In this document: piece after piece, positions 6,086-8,778 of the stretch
How the letters are laid out: each line of letters begins with the position of its first letter
Position numbering within the stretch: position 1 is the stretch's first letter
Program-made: the position numbers and the translations under genes
Origin: Candidatus Aerophobota bacterium
Lineage (GTDB): Bacteria; Aerophobota; Aerophobia; Aerophobales; B3-G15
NCBI GenBank assembly: GCA_003648845.1
Contig: QMQA01000033.1
Location: forward strand, 1-8,778
Length of the DNA stretch: 8,778 nt
Direction: 5' to 3'
Notes under the pieces: generated by a model
Told to the model about the DNA's origin: nothing
The model's database searches: none
What the model saw: the letters and a program-made list of their open reading frames with translations, nothing else

Positions 6086-7245
6086 TAATTTTGGAAAGCT
6101 TTTTTGTATATAGTAAGAATCTCCTCAAAAGTAAGTTCCTTTGGACTTAAAGCAATTTTTTCCTTGCTTTCGGCTATCTTGCGGGCAAATTGAGACAAAA
6201 ACTCCTCCTTTACTTTAATACCCGCAGTCTCAGGAAGTCCTGATCTGTGCAGGAATTCTTTTAAAAAGGAGGCACTTTTCTTTGCATCTTTTATCCAGGA
6301 TTTCTTTGCATCTTTGAGAAGGCAGGTGATAACTCTGGAGAACTTTTCGGGATTTCCCGGAAAACTGTATTCCCAGAACCAGGGCAAAAGGAAACCATTA
6401 ACTCTTCCATGAGGAAGACCGAAACTGGATGTTATTGGATATCCCATAGTATGTAGAAGGGTAGCCCCGGTTTGAGCTATAGCCAGACCTGCTAATGTAG
6501 CAGCATACATAAGGTAGCTGCGAGCTTCCATATCCAGGAGATTGGTAAGTGCCCTGGGAAGATATCTTCCTATTATATGTACTGCCTCAAGAGCAATAGT
6601 CTCGCTCAAAGGAAAAGACCTTCTGGAAAGGTAGCTTTCTATTGCGTGGGAAAGAGCATCTATTGCTGTATCTGAGGTCAATGTGGAGGATAAAGAAATA
6701 GTGAGGGCAGGATCTATCAAAGCTTCTCTGGGGAAAAGATGAGGGTCGGCTATTACTTTCTTCAGGTAATTTTTCCCTTCAGTATCGGTAATTACTGCGT
6801 AGGGAGTCACCTCACTTCCGCTGCCCGCCGTAGTTGGAATGGCAATAAGGGGAGGAATATCTTTTTTTATCCTGTTTTTTCCAAAATAAAAGGATAAAGG
6901 AGTCGGATTTTTAGCCAGAATTCCAATAGCCTTAGCAGCGTCAAGACAGCTACCTCCTCCCAGTGCAATTAGCAGGTTGCATTTTTCTTCCTTAAAAAGA
7001 TTTGCCCCCTTATATATTATTTCACTGGAGGGGTTGGGTTTAACCCGGTCAAAAAACAAAGGCCTTATCCTCTCTTTTTTAAGTCTTTCTTCAAGAGGTT
7101 GTAAAATTTCCAGTTTTTTAACCAGCTTCTTTTCTGTTACTATAAAAGCTCTCTTTCCATAAAGCTTGGCTATATTTCCTATCTCCTGGACTATTCCCTG
7201 ACCAAAGTGAATACGCGTTGGGAGATAAAACCCAAATTTCAGCAA
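6085..7245 (-). CDS. Iron-containing (group III) alcohol dehydrogenase
   Basis: A 386-residue cytoplasmic NAD(P)-dependent dehydrogenase of the Fe-ADH superfamily. The N-terminal dinucleotide domain carries GGGSCLD (residues 96-102) and the TTAGSGSEVT block (138-147). The C-terminal helical domain has metal ligands D196, H200, H265 and H279 in the contexts DALSHAIESY, LLHTMGYP and LPHG; D196 and H200 have the same numbering as in E. coli FucO. It should reduce aldehydes or oxidise alcohols, but which substrate cannot be said; butanol, 1,3-propanediol and lactaldehyde enzymes all share these motifs. The start is a TTG at 7245 with an AAAGG box just upstream; no ATG is available near the conserved N-terminus. 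Residues near 312-327 contain a duplicated KDAKKS from a short internal repeat. The gene follows the ATPase subunit I stop by 16 nt, so the two are probably cotranscribed, an unusual pairing. Confidence 0.95.
   Translation of the reverse strand: MLKFGFYLPTRIHFGQGIVQEIGNIAKLYGKRAFIVTEKKLVKKLEILQPLEERLKKERIRPLFFDRVKPNPSSEIIYKGANLFKEEKCNLLIALGGGSCLDAAKAIGILAKNPTPLSFYFGKNRIKKDIPPLIAIPTTAGSGSEVTPYAVITDTEGKNYLKKVIADPHLFPREALIDPALTISLSSTLTSDTAIDALSHAIESYLSRRSFPLSETIALEAVHIIGRYLPRALTNLLDMEARSYLMYAATLAGLAIAQTGATLLHTMGYPITSSFGLPHGRVNGFLLPWFWEYSFPGNPEKFSRVITCLLKDAKKSWIKDAKKSASFLKEFLHRSGLPETAGIKVKEEFLSQFARKIAESKEKIALSPKELTFEEILTIYKKAFQN
6277..6315 (-). repeat. 24-nt period tandem duplication inside the alcohol dehydrogenase gene
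   Basis: A 15-bp perfect match (tttctttgcatcttt) occurs at 6277-6291 and 6301-6315, a 24-nt period that keeps frame and encodes KDAKKS twice (KDAKKSWI then KDAKKSAS). It lies in a probable surface loop of the C-terminal domain away from the metal ligands, consistent with a recent slip-strand duplication of eight codons. Confidence 0.75.
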
Positions 7246-7261
7246 TTTTCTGCCTTTTATC

Positions 7262-8778
7262 TCAAGCCTCTCTTATTATAGTGTATTTGCCCTCCCTTCT
7301 TAAAGGCTCAAACTTGCGGCCACCCCCTTCATAAACCTTGGTGAAAAATTCCACGAACTGAAGACGAGCTGTATGTATAAAACCGGACAGAGTGTTGATC
7401 AAAAGGTTCCCTATATGGCCTAATATCAGAATGACTGCCACAGCTACAGGACCCAGAACAGGTATTCCTCCAGCCATTCCTGCTATTGTATTCACTACAG
7501 TAGCTATTACACTGGTGGCAAGCCCCAGAGCTAAAAGACGGGAATAGGAAAGAACATCAGCAAAAATCTGAATTATTCCGTATACTTCGTAGGCGCCTTT
7601 TGCCAGTCTTTTACCTATGTGTTTACTTGTTCTACCTGAAAAGAGAAAAAGTGTTATTATCCCGCCGACAGCAAAGATTGCTCCTGCTTTTGAGTAAAAA
7701 GGCATACCTTTCCACAACACCAGAAACTGAGAAGGGGATAAAGTTAAGGGTATCCCCCCTGTGGCACCAGCAGAACTACCTTCTCCGGAGATAAATCCTT
7801 TACCGAAAGGGACTGCTACAAGTAGTAATCCTGTAATTAGCAAAATCCAGGTAAACTGATCAAGAAAAGCTGCACCGATGTTTCCTCTCCTGAGGTTGTC
7901 TCCCATCTCCAGTGCTATTCCTGTAATAAGATGTATTATGCCTATCCCAAGAGAAAGTGCTAAGAAAATCATTGGTTCTTTCATGGGGTTAAAAAGGGCC
8001 AGTTTCTTTAAAGGTGCAAGCCAGGCGGGAAGACTTTGCAGCTCAATCCCAAATATTCCTCCCGTGACTGTTCCAACTACGATGGTTACAAGCCCTGATA
8101 TAAAGAGCATGGAGAAAAGTTTTCCTCCCCCTTCTCCTACCTGAATTTTTCTGGGGATTAGAAAGGATAGTAAAACCAGAAGGATCCCGTAACCTCCATC
8201 AGTGAGACAAAACGCCAGAAAAAGTGCAAAAAAGGGGGCAAGAAAGGGAGTGGGGTCTATTTCCACGTATCGAGGAAGTCCATACAGTTCAGTGACAAGT
8301 TCAAAAGGTTTGAATATCTTGGTGTTTGAAAAAGCAACAGGGGCCTGTGATTTTTCTTTGTCTGTAGGCTTTTTTATTATAGCTTCCACCCGGGCAAAGT
8401 CTTTCAGGATGTTTTTTAAAACGGGAACCTCTTCTTTTTTAATCCATCCTTCAAGGACAAAGGTGTATCTGCTCATACCAGCATCAGAGTGAACTTTTTT
8501 TTCCTTAAGTAAATCGTACAGGTGGTCATATACTGTCATTAATTTGATTTTTTCCCGGGCAAGATTTTTTGCTTCTTTTAAGATTTCTCTTTTCTTTTTC
8601 TCCAGCTCCTCTTTTTTTTCTCTAATTTTTTTGAGTCTATGAGAGGGAGCTACATCTTCCCTTAATTTTACTTTTTCTCCTTTTACCTCCTGAAATATTT
8701 TTTCTGCCAGGGGGGACTGGTCCCTGGAAAAAATTAATAAAACATACACTTTCCTGCCAGCTTCCTCCAGTATGAGAG
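7262..8778 (-). CDS. atpI: V/A-type ATPase subunit I (subunit a homologue), 5' end off window
   Basis: The frame runs off the right edge (the GTG at 8749 is internal), so about 505 C-terminal residues of a usual 600-650 are visible. Subunit I is the membrane stator that carries ions past the K ring in V/A-type ATP synthases or ion pumps. Counting from the GTG, residues 1-130 hold cytoplasmic coiled-coil arms (Lys/Glu-rich helix 38-70), and residues about 165-460 hold around seven membrane helices. The signature SYSRLLALGLA (401-411) contains R404, the equivalent of the essential arginine of yeast Vph1 (R735). The C-terminal helix IHTARLQFVEFF with R462, then KVYEGGGRKFEPL, is also typical. 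I see nothing specific enough to tell Na+ from H+ use. No K-subunit gene follows; an alcohol dehydrogenase starts 16 nt after the stop, so the rest of the ATPase operon must lie upstream or elsewhere. Confidence 0.95.
   Translation of the reverse strand, partial: LILEEAGRKVYVLLIFSRDQSPLAEKIFQEVKGEKVKLREDVAPSHRLKKIREKKEELEKKKREILKEAKNLAREKIKLMTVYDHLYDLLKEKKVHSDAGMSRYTFVLEGWIKKEEVPVLKNILKDFARVEAIIKKPTDKEKSQAPVAFSNTKIFKPFELVTELYGLPRYVEIDPTPFLAPFFALFLAFCLTDGGYGILLVLLSFLIPRKIQVGEGGGKLFSMLFISGLVTIVVGTVTGGIFGIELQSLPAWLAPLKKLALFNPMKEPMIFLALSLGIGIIHLITGIALEMGDNLRRGNIGAAFLDQFTWILLITGLLLVAVPFGKGFISGEGSSAGATGGIPLTLSPSQFLVLWKGMPFYSKAGAIFAVGGIITLFLFSGRTSKHIGKRLAKGAYEVYGIIQIFADVLSYSRLLALGLATSVIATVVNTIAGMAGGIPVLGPVAVAVILILGHIGNLLINTLSGFIHTARLQFVEFFTKVYEGGGRKFEPLRREGKYTIIREA

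Noticed and set aside
7878..8492. Open frames on the + strand opposite subunit I
   Set aside because: They are shadows of a strongly conserved membrane protein on the other strand; the translations have no family features and no ribosome sites.

Overview
The window looks like a piece of a moderately AT-rich bacterial chromosome, not a phage, plasmid or island. Exonuclease VII (both subunits), a bacterial NAD kinase and a divergent-PAP2 protein argue for Bacteria. A V/A-type ATPase subunit I and a non-spore-type SplB-like radical SAM protein are common in anaerobic, often thermophilic or candidate-phylum lineages. I cannot place the organism further from sequence alone.

Layout. On the + strand, the left edge holds the 3' end of an unrecognised gene (possibly ParB-like), overlapped by 89 nt by a complete SplB-family radical SAM gene (178-1284). 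Everything else lies on the - strand. Read in transcription order from the right, it contains: V/A-ATPase subunit I (5' end off the window), an iron-containing alcohol dehydrogenase, a secreted single-HKD phospholipase D-like protein, then a tightly packed group xseA-xseB-divergent PAP2 (DUF212)-nadK-ABC-2 permease. The permease converges on the radical SAM gene at about position 1300.

How the genes work together. xseA and xseB (2 nt apart) encode the two subunits of exonuclease VII. xseB overlaps the PAP2-like gene by 11 nt, the PAP2-like stop abuts the nadK start, and the permease ATG follows the nadK stop by 15 nt. This looks like one operon mixing DNA repair, NADP supply and membrane functions. 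A TTGACA box lies just upstream of the xseA ATG. The subunit I-alcohol dehydrogenase pair is 16 nt apart and probably cotranscribed, but no functional link is evident.

The main points worth attention are these. The permease N-terminus is split from its body by a 9-T run (a +1 frame disruption). The SplB-like protein keeps the radical SAM cysteines but has Glu and Ile where SplB has its hydrogen-transfer Cys141 and Tyr99. Related ACTAA-rich degenerate repeats bracket the PLD gene. I found no CRISPR array, transposase, tRNA or rRNA, and no convincing new multi-gene system.
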